From the NCBI GenBank assembly GCA_019359695.1, contig JAHHGV010000004.1, positions 162,031 to 226,030 on the forward strand: 64,000 bases of DNA, written 5' to 3'. This document shows, piece after piece, positions 18,222 through 27,946 of this stretch. This stretch comes from Brasilonema angustatum HA4187-MV1. Lineage in GTDB: Bacteria; Cyanobacteriota; Cyanobacteriia; Cyanobacteriales; Nostocaceae. The notes beneath the pieces are model-generated. The model did not search any database and was not told where the DNA came from. It was given only the letters and a program-made list of their open reading frames with translations. Made by a program: the position numbers and the translations under genes. The first letter of the stretch is position 1; each line of letters starts with the position of its first letter.

Positions 18222-19094
18222 ATGAGTAACTTCCACCGTAGGCAATCACGTCGTGATACCCCAAGAAATATAAAGAAACCGTCCTTTCTTAAAACACTGC
18301 AAGAACTTGGCGGAACTTTAGGTGAAGTCAGTTCTCAAATCAGTGAGGATATGGTTAGCGAGGTAACAAAGTTAAAGCGAGACATTGTCCAATCAGTTAA
18401 GTCAGCTACAGATTTTGGACAAGACGTGGTGCAATCTGCGATCGAACGAGGGAAAACAGCACAACAGGAAACACGTCAGTTTTTTGGAAACAAGCTGGAA
18501 CAGAATCAAGAATCTCTCAGGAAGAAACTAGACGAAAATCAAACAGCAAAGGAAGCTGCTGCAAGGGCACATATTGAACAGATTAATTTAGATGCAGTTG
18601 AGAAATTTGTCACTCTTCTTTTAACAAAATTTCCCAACGCAACGCCTGAACAAATTACTCAGCGTCTGCTTCGCCGACAGCTTTTCCGCGTCAGCAGAAC
18701 TTCTGTAGTCATGAGTGTTGTTCCATCCAAAATGGCAGAGTCTGTCGGGGTTGATCATGTTGAAATTGCTCTAATCCAAGCTGAAATTATTTTTCAGATC
18801 GCAGTCGCTTACGGTTTTGAACTACAAATTCCAGAGTGTAAAAATGAAGCGTTTGCAATTCTTGATCGCGTACTGAGAGCCAATAGATTAGCCACAATCG
18901 GTTTAAGTGCAACACAAATCATTCCAGTTGCAGGAGGATTTATTAATACAGGAACTGATACCTATTTAGTTTATCAAATTGGAAATACGGCTCAGCAGTT
19001 TTATAAATCTTTAACTGAAGAAGAGGTTCCGGGCGAAACTTTAGAGGTTTTTATAGAAGAGACACAAAGGCGGTACAAGCAACGTTTATGGTAG
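18222..19094 (+). CDS. Hypothetical protein, amphipathic N-terminus and hydrophobic EcsC-like C-terminus
   Basis: A 290-residue protein not assigned to a family. Residues about 20-125 are strongly amphipathic and rich in Lys, Glu and Gln, likely a long helix or coiled coil. The second half (about 135-255) carries two hydrophobic stretches, including ATIGLSATQIIPVAGGF, a Gly-rich pattern reminiscent of EcsC or DUF697-type membrane-associated proteins. It is alone on the plus strand, convergent with the CyRepA1 gene, with a strong hairpin immediately after it. Confidence 0.6.
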   Translation: MSNFHRRQSRRDTPRNIKKPSFLKTLQELGGTLGEVSSQISEDMVSEVTKLKRDIVQSVKSATDFGQDVVQSAIERGKTAQQETRQFFGNKLEQNQESLRKKLDENQTAKEAAARAHIEQINLDAVEKFVTLLLTKFPNATPEQITQRLLRRQLFRVSRTSVVMSVVPSKMAESVGVDHVEIALIQAEIIFQIAVAYGFELQIPECKNEAFAILDRVLRANRLATIGLSATQIIPVAGGFINTGTDTYLVYQIGNTAQQFYKSLTEEEVPGETLEVFIEETQRRYKQRLW

Positions 19095-19127
19095 GAGCAA
19101 CTTAATTGGATTGTAAAAGATTGTATA

Positions 19128-19160
19128 AGAGAACCGACTTCTTGAAGAAGTCGGTTCTCT
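19128..19160. terminator. Strong hairpin between convergent genes
   Basis: AGAGAACCGACTTCTT (19128-19143) is followed, after one base, by its exact reverse complement (19145-19160). It lies between two convergent genes and could serve both, though no T-run follows on either strand. Confidence 0.6.
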
Positions 19161-19214
19161 GGCTTAAGTTGACACAAATAACTCTAAGTTCACCTCACAA
19201 TATTTATCTTGAAA

Positions 19215-22200
19215 TCAAGCGATAACTGGGGTATTTGCTATCTCAAAACCAATACTTTTAAATTTTTCCAACATCAACTCATCACGTTTGTGCCAAACGT
19301 CAAATATTTTTTCCCTACCATCATAGAGTGTTTCAGAGTCAATTTGATAAACTGCATTATTTATCCGCTTCAGCTTTAATCCTAATAAACTCAACAGTTG
19401 CTTAAGTATTTTTATCGGTGAAATATACTCTTTTTGGTGCAATAAATTAATACCAATGGATCTTTTGATATGTTGACTACATTGAAAAGTCACATTTCTC
19501 AATAATAATAAATCTGGGTCATTTTCGGTAAAAACTCGTTTTGGTTCGAGATACTGTAGCACTCCTAATGCTCTCAAAGCTTCAACTTTAAGTTTATAAG
19601 TCTTTAAATCTGGCAGAAAAACTTTACCTTCACCCCAAGTTAGTTGTTGATACCATTCTTGCTTGTCTCTGAGGCAGAGGTACTCGCTTTCATGAGTTAG
19701 ATAATAATGTATTAATAGTTGGTAATAATATCCTTTGTCGTCACGTAATTTTAGTAGAGGAGTGACTTCTATACCATACTTTTGTCTCAGAAGATATTTC
19801 TGAGTTTGATTACGTTCCTCTTCAGTCAACGAGTGTTTAAGCAAGATCTGTTCATATTCTACATAATCAATATCTTTAGCATAAGCTACAGTCGTTGCAG
19901 CCGCGTATTGATTTTTTAGCTTAATTTCTCTTATTTTTTCGTCAATCTCTTTTGATTTTTTACGGCTTTTATACCAATCTTTTTGAACTTTGAAGATTTC
20001 TATAATTAATCTTTTACGAGTTGTTAGGTCACTAGGTTCAGTTGCTATAAATGCAAGGCGTAAATCTCTGATAATATTCTTTTGAACATCATTACCTCGT
20101 ACATTAATTTGATGCCCATCAGCTATCAAACCGTCTTTCATAGATTTACGGTAAAGCGTAATAGAAGCATTGACCCTGGCAGACAATTTTGCCCAAGTTC
20201 GTAAATGAATAGGATCATACACCAATGGTAAATCGACATCAACTTTATGTAGTGGACTGAGCAAAGCTATATTTTCTTTTTGATTTTCTTGATACCAATA
20301 AGACAATGAACGATAATTTGTACTACCACTACCAATTAAGCCAATTCCTCGCTTGGCACACCAGACAATACGTGGCACATCGTCGCGTACTCTTGCTAAA
20401 GCTTGTCGTGCTTCCGAGTCAGGAATAACGCCTTGAAAAATACCATAAACCCGGTCAAAATGTTGAACATCAATACTAATTCCTGTACCAAGGCTAGGAG
20501 TCACAAAAACAGTGTTGTATTCAGTCACTTTTTGATTGATAGCTGCAACAAAATCAACAGCTTCATGACCTAGTGTATTTGTTGTGTGACTACTGACAAC
20601 CAAAGTTTTGGGAAATTGCTTTTGCAATCTTTGTAAACGCTCTTGAAGATAACGTTCAATCGTTTCACAACTGTAACGTCCAGAGCGACTATCCGTCGTC
20701 ACATAACATTTCTGTCCTGTAATTAAATCCAATTCTAGCTGATGAATTAAGGGAGTTGGGTTAGGAGAATCATAGAAAGTCACATCCCAACCTTGCTGGG
20801 GTTTCCACTGATTTACAACAACCCAAGGAATAATTTGAATACCTGCCAATCCTTGTAAATATTCTAAGGAAACATCTGATAAATCTGCATCTTGGGCAAT
20901 CACTAATCCTCCACTTATCAACACGGTAGAAATAAGCTGCTGGAAGACTTTTAAAATTTTGACGCGTTTATCTTTACAAGTATTGCTGTTAAGTAAATGC
21001 CATAAAGACTGTTCTACTTCGTCCAAAATTATGATTGCCCCTCGCCAATCCTCAGGATTCAGCTTCCAAATAGAATCAATACATAATCCAAGGGAATCAG
21101 GAGATAAGGGAGTGTGGGAGTGAGACAGCGCGAATGACGGGTTTCCCTCCGTAGGCGACTGCGTTAGCGCAGCGGAACCGGAGGTTCTCCCCGAAGGGTG
21201 AGGGAGTGTGGAAAAATATCTTTCCTTCCCTCCTTCCCTCCTTCTCTCTCTCCTTGGCATTCCCCACTGAATGCCGATTTTTTCGCATAAAAAACGTCCC
21301 AGTTGAATTCTGTGAGTAATGAGTAATACGGGTTTGTTTGTGCTTTTGGCTTGGTTCACAACAGTTTGCAGTGTTGTGGTTTTCCCTGTTCCTTTTGCAG
21401 AGTTCACTCCAACTAATCCAGAGGAGGGGAACGGTATTTCTCCTAAATACCGGCGGTTGACGGTGAGTGCAGCCGGAATGGTTAACTCGGTGTGAGGCTT
21501 GGTTTGAGCAAGGTAAACTTCTAAATCAACACTTTGGCGGTAGACTGTCTCAAAAGCACTTGCACCTTTGGCGACGAGAAAGTCATCAATCCCTTTTTCT
21601 ATTCCTGGAAGTTTGATGACTCGCACGGAACAATTTTTTTCTTGAAACAGAAATCCTAGCTGGGAGATAGCATTAGTGACTGCTGCAATTTTGTTAGGTT
21701 CAGTTTCAAAATCAAAGCAAATGTAAAAGATACGCCGAGTCTTCGCAAACGCTGCTAAATCTGGGATAAGCTGGCGACTGATAATTTTGCCAAAGTCATC
21801 CTTAATGACGCGGTAACCACTGGTAATTCCAGGGATAGCAAACGCTGCATATCCTTGTGTCAACAGTGCTGCTGCTTTTTTAACACCCTCGCAAATAATG
21901 ATGGGGATGTTCCGTTCCATCACCCATTGCCAAAAGCCTTTGGCTTCACCATTACCAGCAATCTTGATACTGTCGGGCATGGGTACATTGTAACGTTGAG
22001 CCACTTGCTGCCAGATATCCAGTGATACCCGCAGACAAAATACTCGCGTTGGTGTAGTAGGGGGATGTTCGTACTTTATCAACTTGCCATTTTCATTTAA
22101 TCGAGGTTGGTTGGGCTTAAAACACCCCCACTCCATCGCTTGCCAATGATTTAGGGAGTCAAGTCCAGAACACCACCAACCACCTTCAGTGATGTGGGCA

Positions 22201-22388
22201 TAACGCTGTAACCACCCGCTTTTGACCATGCCAGTATTTGTACGCGGAAGATGTTCAGAAATTAGCAGGTAATCATAAGTGGTTCTGCCTTTAAGAGACA
22301 GAAAATTGAGTTTCGCAAGGTTTAAATCTATACCGCTACCTTGGACTAATTCCTCAAGGTGTTGGGACTCTAGATAGTACAAATGCAT
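19215..22388 (-). CDS. CyRepA1-type plasmid replication protein (DUF3854 plus helicase-like ATPase)
   Basis: This 1057-residue protein has an N-terminal DUF3854 region (about 40-290) with TOPRIM-like traits (IIICEGVKKAA near 155 and IFYICFDFE near 220), then a P-loop ATPase with Walker A (SAKGTGKTTT, near 330), Walker B (GAIIILDEVEQ, near 450) and later helicase-like blocks (FVTPSLGTGIS, QALARVRDD). Such proteins are plasmid replication initiators/primases of cyanobacteria. Here it is embedded among chromosomal genes, suggesting an integrated plasmid or a chromosomal relative. Residues about 375-425 are encoded by repeat DNA that interrupts the ATPase between Walker A and B without breaking the frame. 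No iteron array was seen. Confidence 0.8.
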   Translation of the reverse strand: MHLYYLESQHLEELVQGSGIDLNLAKLNFLSLKGRTTYDYLLISEHLPRTNTGMVKSGWLQRYAHITEGGWWCSGLDSLNHWQAMEWGCFKPNQPRLNENGKLIKYEHPPTTPTRVFCLRVSLDIWQQVAQRYNVPMPDSIKIAGNGEAKGFWQWVMERNIPIIICEGVKKAAALLTQGYAAFAIPGITSGYRVIKDDFGKIISRQLIPDLAAFAKTRRIFYICFDFETEPNKIAAVTNAISQLGFLFQEKNCSVRVIKLPGIEKGIDDFLVAKGASAFETVYRQSVDLEVYLAQTKPHTELTIPAALTVNRRYLGEIPFPSSGLVGVNSAKGTGKTTTLQTVVNQAKSTNKPVLLITHRIQLGRFLCEKIGIQWGMPRRERRREGGKERYFSTLPHPSGRTSGSAALTQSPTEGNPSFALSHSHTPLSPDSLGLCIDSIWKLNPEDWRGAIIILDEVEQSLWHLLNSNTCKDKRVKILKVFQQLISTVLISGGLVIAQDADLSDVSLEYLQGLAGIQIIPWVVVNQWKPQQGWDVTFYDSPNPTPLIHQLELDLITGQKCYVTTDSRSGRYSCETIERYLQERLQRLQKQFPKTLVVSSHTTNTLGHEAVDFVAAINQKVTEYNTVFVTPSLGTGISIDVQHFDRVYGIFQGVIPDSEARQALARVRDDVPRIVWCAKRGIGLIGSGSTNYRSLSYWYQENQKENIALLSPLHKVDVDLPLVYDPIHLRTWAKLSARVNASITLYRKSMKDGLIADGHQINVRGNDVQKNIIRDLRLAFIATEPSDLTTRKRLIIEIFKVQKDWYKSRKKSKEIDEKIREIKLKNQYAAATTVAYAKDIDYVEYEQILLKHSLTEEERNQTQKYLLRQKYGIEVTPLLKLRDDKGYYYQLLIHYYLTHESEYLCLRDKQEWYQQLTWGEGKVFLPDLKTYKLKVEALRALGVLQYLEPKRVFTENDPDLLLLRNVTFQCSQHIKRSIGINLLHQKEYISPIKILKQLLSLLGLKLKRINNAVYQIDSETLYDGREKIFDVWHKRDELMLEKFKSIGFEIANTPVIA
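21105..21260. repeat. Repeat DNA read in frame inside the replication gene
   Basis: This stretch contains GCGTTAGCGCAGCGG (21161-21175), identical to 31532-31546 in an intergenic repeat, a GGAACCGGAGGTTCTCC near-palindrome, and polypurine/polypyrimidine ends. It codes for about 50 Arg, Gly, Ser and Pro-rich residues between the ATPase motifs, with no stop codon. Confidence 0.65.
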
Positions 22389-22535
22389 TAGTTACGGCGT
22401 TAGGAGAAAAGAGTGCATAACACCTTATCATGCATATGCAATTTTGAGATGAGGGAGTATGAAAGTACTGTGAGGCTTATTACACCATTTCAAATCATAC
22501 ACTGAAAATGATGGTTTAATGTAAACTGATAACTA

Positions 22536-23804
22536 CTATCTTGAACTGCGAGAAGTCATGCGTTTATAGACAAGGGCAGACATCTTGGGGAAAATTTCTC
22601 CATCATCAGCGTATGCCGAATCTGGAGCGAAAACTGCCAAAATATAAGCAACTTTTTTATCTTCTGTAACAACCATTGCTGCTTCTGAGCGAGAAGCAGA
22701 AGTTGCGCCTGCCTTAGAATAGAATCGAACACGAGTGTCGGTTAAAGATTCACCAAAAAAAGTGCGTACCGGATTGAAATCATAAGAATCTGGTGGTTGC
22801 CAAATTTTAGGATTTAAATCCCTTTTGAGCCATCCACACATTTTTCTGCTGGCTTGTAAAGAGACAGCGTGTTCAGCGTAACACATTTCATACAATAGTC
22901 TGGCTGCGTGTTTGCTCGTTATCTTATTCCAATTTCCAACTGTGTTATTAAGCAGCTGGGATTCACTTCCCTCAGGCTCTTGAAGATTAAGATAGTCAAT
23001 GGGAAATGTTTTTTGAATAATATTAAGATTTGTGTAACCTGCTTGTTGAAAAAATTGATTAAGTTGTTGGCGTTTGTTTTTCCACTGTTGAAATTTTTCC
23101 CTCTTTAATTCTGATTCCGAACGTGTTCCTGTGACTTGATCAATAATAAAGCTAGCAGCTTCATTATCAGACTCCTGAATCATTTTTGCCAAATAAGGAG
23201 CAAAATCTCTTTCATTTTGCCAAAAACCCCTCTCTATTTGGGCATATAAAACCACCATCCAAAACATCTTAACTACGCTGGCAGGATATCTTGGTATATC
23301 TTGTTGATATCCGGCTGTTTCACCAGTTTTTGCATTTATTAAGGTAACAGATAAAGCTTCTTTAGGCAGATTTTCCTCAGCAGCAAGCTCAACAATATTG
23401 TTAACAATTGCTTGCAACTGTTGAGATTCTTTAAATTTTGGAGATTTTTTGAGATTGTAGACGACTTCTGAATTTTGTTTGCCAGGTTGACGAGAGGGAA
23501 TAGACAGTCCCAAGGCGATCGCCCAATCAGGAAGAGGTACAGCTGGAGTTACTGATTTAGAATTTTGTTTGCTGGATGATTTGGCAGCAATTTGGATAAC
23601 AGGAAGTGGCGAAGTGGCTGTTGGTGCATGTAACGATTGTTGGGTAGATGGTTTTATAAATTGTTTTGATGGATATTTAGCTATCAAAACAGCTAGTAAT
23701 ACACCTAAAGTTATCACTCTTACTGTCACATGGTTTACTTTGACAGCAAAGTTTCGCTTAGGAAATCTATTCCGGAATTTTTGAGATTGACGCCTTTTCG
23801 GCAT
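22536..23804 (-). CDS. Class A beta-lactamase-fold serine hydrolase
   Basis: A 422-residue membrane-anchored protein: a basic N-terminus, one helix (about 28-43), a linker rich in Ser, Pro and Gln, then a penicillin-recognising domain. The catalytic SxxK is S176-V-V-K179 in YPASVVKMFW; the second motif is S212-D-N in ESDNEAAS; the third appears as KAG in SKAGATSASR instead of KTG/KSG. Proteins of this build in cyanobacteria are usually called serine hydrolases and may act on peptidoglycan; antibiotic hydrolysis is not implied. The gene is monocistronic. Confidence 0.82.
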   Translation of the reverse strand: MPKRRQSQKFRNRFPKRNFAVKVNHVTVRVITLGVLLAVLIAKYPSKQFIKPSTQQSLHAPTATSPLPVIQIAAKSSSKQNSKSVTPAVPLPDWAIALGLSIPSRQPGKQNSEVVYNLKKSPKFKESQQLQAIVNNIVELAAEENLPKEALSVTLINAKTGETAGYQQDIPRYPASVVKMFWMVVLYAQIERGFWQNERDFAPYLAKMIQESDNEAASFIIDQVTGTRSESELKREKFQQWKNKRQQLNQFFQQAGYTNLNIIQKTFPIDYLNLQEPEGSESQLLNNTVGNWNKITSKHAARLLYEMCYAEHAVSLQASRKMCGWLKRDLNPKIWQPPDSYDFNPVRTFFGESLTDTRVRFYSKAGATSASRSEAAMVVTEDKKVAYILAVFAPDSAYADDGEIFPKMSALVYKRMTSRSSR

Positions 23805-24036
23805 TATGTCTGAGTTATATTTTGTTTTTAGAAGGAAAAAACAGTGAATCTGCTAAATTTTAGCAGAAGGATGTAATTTCTCACAAATACAACATGAATA
23901 GACTTAAAAGCAAGATGCATAGAGTCTCACTAGTATCCTTCTACCTTGCCTACCATTTCAAGTTCTACTCCGGTTTTCAATCGGGTAGAACACAGGTTGC
24001 TTCTTTGCCCTAAAAGCTCTGAGAATTAGCGGTGAT

Positions 24037-24142
24037 ATAGCGCTTCTCGTTTGAATCAAGTACAGATTTATCTGCGTCCATCCGCCTGCATCTGCGGTTT
24101 TTTAATTCTTTAATGTATTGCACTCAAATGCAAACCGCTATA
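24037..24142. mobile_element. MITE-like element with TATAGCG ends
   Basis: The two ends, TATAGCGCTTCTCGTTTGAA and the reverse complement of the right end (TATAGCGGTTTGCATTTGAG), match at roughly 70% of positions over 28 bases. There is no coding capacity. It lies in the gap 23805-24276 downstream of prs, which has no gene. Confidence 0.45.
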
Positions 24143-24180
24143 TTAAATTGCTTGTGTATTGGCGATATCATTTTTTGGAG

Positions 24181-24229
24181 AAAAATAAAGAATAAAGGAT
24201 GAAGCTTTAAAAACTTCATCCTTTATTCT
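24181..24229 (-). terminator. Terminator of prs
   Basis: A perfect 16-bp stem (24189-24204 with 24214-24229, 9-base loop), followed on the minus strand by a T-rich run (TTATTTTT). It lies about 50 bases past the prs stop. Confidence 0.85.
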
Positions 24230-24276
24230 CCTGAGTTGATGCACAACTGTAATCAAAGATAACTGTTTTGTTTGTG

Positions 24277-25317
24277 CTAACGGAACATGCTACTTACAGA
24301 ACTATCTTCGTGAATCCGCCAGATAGTTTCCCCAAGTAAGTTAGCGACTGACAGCACAACTAATTGTGGAAAGCGTTCGCGCAGCGACTTCCCTGAAGCA
24401 TGGGTTTCTGGGATTGGAATCGTATTTGTAACAATCACTTCCTCAAATAACCCACTTGAGAGCCGCTCAATTGCTGTTGGTGAAAACACTGCGTGAGTGG
24501 CACAAGCATAAACCTGACGCGCCCCTTCTTCACGCAAAAGTTTTGCCCCTGCAGCAATAGTACCAGCAGTGTCTATCATGTCATCCACAAGCACTGCCGT
24601 TTTGCCTTTAACATCACCGATGACATTTAAGACTTCGGCAACGTTGTGAGCCTGACGACGTTTATCTATAATCGCTAGCGGTGCATCGTTGAGCTTTTTC
24701 GCAAATGCCCTGGCTCGCGCTACACCACCAACATCTGGGGAAACTACCACTAAGTCAGGTAGTTGTTTGCTTGCTAGATAATCGAGTAAAACTGGAGAAC
24801 CATAGACGTGATCTAGCGGTATATCGAAATAGCCTTGAATCTGAGCTGAGTGCAAATCCATTGCAAGAATACGGTCGGCACCGGCTTGTGTAATGAGATT
24901 TGCCACCAATTTGGCAGTGATTGACTCTCTTCCTGCAGTTTTGCGGTCAGCGCGGGCATAACCATAATAGGGAATGACTGCAGTGACTTGCCGTGCAGAA
25001 GCACGCCGGCAGGCATCGATTATAATCAGCAATTCCATCAAATTGTCATTCACAGGATTACAACCGGGCTGGATGAGATAAACATCACAACCCCGGATTG
25101 ATTCTTGGATTTGAATGTATAGTTCCCCATCCGCAAATCGTTTGCGAATCATTGGTCCCAAATCCATGCCCAGGTAACGAGCAACTTCTTGGGACAGGGG
25201 TACATTGGCAGAGCCAGATAACAGCCGCAGGCGAGTATTTTCAGCTAGTCCTGTTGTCGTCGGCTGCACTTTTAGTGTTGCAGAACTGAGCACAGCAGAT
25301 CCTCGATGTGCATTCAT
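24277..25317 (-). CDS. prs: Ribose-phosphate pyrophosphokinase
   Basis: PRPP synthase transfers pyrophosphate from ATP to ribose 5-phosphate, feeding nucleotide, His and Trp synthesis. Visible signatures are RKRFADGELYIQI near residue 60, the metal/ATP region DLHSAQIQGYF, the flexible loop start DKRRQ, and the PRPP-binding loop VLVDDMIDTAGT. The 346 residues exceed the usual ~315 by an N-terminal extension of about 25 residues before NTRLRLLSGSAN, common in cyanobacteria. The gene stands alone with its own terminator. Confidence 0.96.
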   Translation of the reverse strand: MNAHRGSAVLSSATLKVQPTTTGLAENTRLRLLSGSANVPLSQEVARYLGMDLGPMIRKRFADGELYIQIQESIRGCDVYLIQPGCNPVNDNLMELLIIIDACRRASARQVTAVIPYYGYARADRKTAGRESITAKLVANLITQAGADRILAMDLHSAQIQGYFDIPLDHVYGSPVLLDYLASKQLPDLVVVSPDVGGVARARAFAKKLNDAPLAIIDKRRQAHNVAEVLNVIGDVKGKTAVLVDDMIDTAGTIAAGAKLLREEGARQVYACATHAVFSPTAIERLSSGLFEEVIVTNTIPIPETHASGKSLRERFPQLVVLSVANLLGETIWRIHEDSSVSSMFR

Positions 25318-26039
25318 GGCAATCTTATCACCAGAGATTAGACAGCTTTAACCGAAAATAGTTATAAAAAATATACATAAGCTTTTGGTGTGAGTTTTGT
25401 TGAAGCTTTTATCAAAACTTTAAACAAACCTCTATTAAACTACATTTTGTACATTCTCTAGCTCTTGCATAGAGAGACAATTGATAGCTTAACTGAATAT
25501 TCTGCTTAGAAACCATATCTATCATTTAGATTTTTTGGCATGAATTGAAAAAATCAACTCAATTGGATGTATGTTTGGTAGACTTTGCCCTTTAACTACC
25601 TTATCAGTTGCTTTGCACAAGCATCAACACTTGGACTGTTGAATCTGAGGAAAGATAAGCATAAATACTTAACGAAGATTCAAATCAGAGAACATGAATA
25701 CTTAATGATACTAGTTTTGATTGGAAAGCGCGGAAATTGTTAGGCTTTTTTTAGTTTGTCCTCAAACAGTATCATTGCGGGGCTTGTGCCTTCCAATTTC
25801 CGTCATACTTGACCTGATAACTTTAGAGCACACACGTAAGTTTAAAGAGTTGGGAAATCTGATAGAAGTTAAAACGGACATACTACCTACAGCAGATGCA
25901 TGTGATAGGCAATATGCGTAGCATCAAGCGTTCGGCTTATTGCCTCCTGAAAGAAAGTTCAACCGACTGTCTCCGTCTGGAAACTATCCGTATCATAGTG
26001 AAGTCCTCCTCTGTTGCTATAACACTCAATTGATCAACA
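25318..26039. other. Intergenic region, no supportable gene
   Basis: These 720 bases separate the divergent prs and kinase genes and probably hold both promoters. A 66-codon frame on the plus strand (25721-25921) lacks a ribosome site and shows no recognisable sequence. No repeat of the dispersed families was noticed. Confidence 0.4.
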
Positions 26040-27830
26040 ATGCAAGCACCGATTACAACTGACACTATATTGCAAAACCGTTACCGGATCACTCAAGTTT
26101 TGGGTCAGGGTGGATTTGGTAGAACCTATCTGGCACAAGACCAGAGGCGCTTTGACGAACTTTGTGCAATTAAGGAATTAATTCCAATAGTCACGGAAGG
26201 TTATGCTTGGGAAAAAGCAAAAGAGCTTTTTGAGCGAGAGGCAGCAACTTTATATCAAATACAACACCCCCAGGTGCCTCAATTCCGCGAGAGATTTGAA
26301 CAAGATCAGCGCTTGTTTTTGGTGCAAGACTACGTTGCCGGAAAAACGTATCAGACTTTGTTGGATCAGCGTCAAGCCACAGGGAGTGCATTTACAGAAC
26401 AAGAAGTATTACAACTTATACGCTCTTTGTTACCAGTCTTAGAATATATTCATAATCAAGGAATTATTCATCGAGATATTTCACCGGATAATATTATTCT
26501 GCGAGAAAGCGATCGCCTACCAGTTTTAATCGACTTTGGAGTTGTAAAAGAACTGGTAACGAAATTGAACTCTCCAGATAACACAACGCCAGCAACCACT
26601 GTTGGAAAACATGGTTATGCCCCAACTGAGCAAATGCAAACAGGTCGAACATATCCCAGCAGTGACTTGTATGCACTAGCTGTTACAGCAATTGTATTGT
26701 TGACAGGCAAAGAACCCCAAAATTTATTTGATGAACATCAACTAACTTGGAATTGGCAACATTTGGTCACACTCAATCCACACTTTGCCTCTGTGTTGAA
26801 TCGAATGTTAAGTCAAAAACTGGGCGATCGCTACTTAAAAGCTCCTGATGTACTACAAGCATTACAAACTCCACAACAACCAAATGTTTTCACTTCAAAT
26901 GTGTCTAAGGTACAAACAGTAGCCGTTGGTCGCCGCCCTGAACAAGCACAACCATCTGCCCCCAATACATCTAAGCCAGCCATTCCAACACAGGGTAGCC
27001 CTTCACTGTTAGATAATCCCTTGGCAGTTTTTGGAATTACCGTTGCTGTAATTGTTGTAACAGGATTTGGTTCATGGACGGTGGTCAGATCCATTCGTAC
27101 TAGCTCACAAGCTACATCAGAAAAAACAAATCCACAAACTTTCCCTTCACCTGTAATTCCCAATGGAACGACCTTAACACAAACAGCTGGCAATGAGCCT
27201 GTGGTGAATAACAAAACCCTAAATTTTGGTAGATCTAACACTGCTAATGCTGACGGTATAATAAAAGCCAATGAAATAGATCAGTACATATTTATTGGTA
27301 CAAAAGGGCAGCAGTTAACCGTATTGCTGACTCAACAGGGTAGTGTTTTGCTATCAGTTTTAGATGCAAATCAAGAACCAATTGACAATGCTGCTAAAGA
27401 CTTTTCATTTTACCAAGGAACATTGCCTTTTGCTGGGAAATATACGGTTCAAGTACGTCCCGTGCCAGGACAACCCCAAAGCAATTATAGTTTTAGCCTC
27501 GGATTAGAAAATCCAGTTAGACGCAGATCTAACTCTACAGCTACACCCACTCCTACTCCCACTCCCACAGCCACACCTATTCCCACTCCCACAACCACAC
27601 CTACTCCTACTCCCACCCCCACGCCCATTCCCGTTCCCACTCGCACCCCCACTCCCGTTCCCACTCGCACTCCTACTCCCGTTCCCACTCGCACTCCTAC
27701 TCCCATTCCCACTAGCACTCCTACTCCCGAACAGCCGTCTACAGCCGCTCCAGAACCACAAGATACCCCGCCTGCTAGTGAACCACCCAACTCTGTTCCA
27801 AACGAAACAGCTTTCCCGTCAAGGTTGTAG
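26040..27830 (+). CDS. Membrane Ser/Thr protein kinase with Pro/Thr-repeat tail
   Basis: A Hanks-type kinase (about 10-275) with the Gly loop [12 protein letters not shown], the catalytic loop [11 protein letters not shown] (Asp present, Asn present) and DFG in LIDFGVV, followed by an activation segment with [13 protein letters not shown]. One membrane helix lies near 330-350. The outer part has a prepeptidase C-terminal-like beta domain (about 395-485: [26 protein letters not shown]), then a tail of (T-P-x-P)-type repeats (about 500-565) that probably spans the cell wall. The domain order suggests an envelope-sensing kinase. The ATG at 26040 starts immediately at a kinase N-terminus typical of the family. 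Confidence 0.9.
   Translation: MQAPITTDTILQNRYRITQVLGQGGFGRTYLAQDQRRFDELCAIKELIPIVTEGYAWEKAKELFEREAATLYQIQHPQVPQFRERFEQDQRLFLVQDYVAGKTYQTLLDQRQATGSAFTEQEVLQLIRSLLPVLEYIHNQGIIHRDISPDNIILRESDRLPVLIDFGVVKELVTKLNSPDNTTPATTVGKHGYAPTEQMQTGRTYPSSDLYALAVTAIVLLTGKEPQNLFDEHQLTWNWQHLVTLNPHFASVLNRMLSQKLGDRYLKAPDVLQALQTPQQPNVFTSNVSKVQTVAVGRRPEQAQPSAPNTSKPAIPTQGSPSLLDNPLAVFGITVAVIVVTGFGSWTVVRSIRTSSQATSEKTNPQTFPSPVIPNGTTLTQTAGNEPVVNNKTLNFGRSNTANADGIIKANEIDQYIFIGTKGQQLTVLLTQQGSVLLSVLDANQEPIDNAAKDFSFYQGTLPFAGKYTVQVRPVPGQPQSNYSFSLGLENPVRRRSNSTATPTPTPTPTATPIPTPTTTPTPTPTPTPIPVPTRTPTPVPTRTPTPVPTRTPTPIPTSTPTPEQPSTAAPEPQDTPPASEPPNSVPNETAFPSRL
27541..27730. repeat. Tandem CCCACT-type repeat encoding the Pro/Thr tail
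   Basis: Short units such as CCCACTCCCAC and longer ones (CCCACTCGCACTCCTACT with CCCGTT) repeat many times. Length variation between strains is likely by slippage, in steps that are mostly multiples of three. Confidence 0.8.
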
Positions 27831-27946
27831 AATTCCATGCAGAATCTGCATGAAAACTATGCAAAATATTTATAGAATGGAATTGTCAGTAATTTATGAT
27901 AGTAACTGTGAGACATTAGTTGTTGGCTACTCATAACTAATAACTA

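Noticed and set aside
22536-23804. Antibiotic-resistance beta-lactamase
   Set aside because: KAG replaces the KTG motif, and there is a membrane anchor and long linker; a peptidoglycan-related serine hydrolase is more likely.
25721-25921. 66-codon plus-strand frame before the Ser/Thr kinase
   Set aside because: No ribosome site, no recognisable motif.
27485-27838. Gly/Val-rich frame on the minus strand
   Set aside because: It is the antisense of the Pro/Thr repeat tail of the kinase; composition follows from the repeat.
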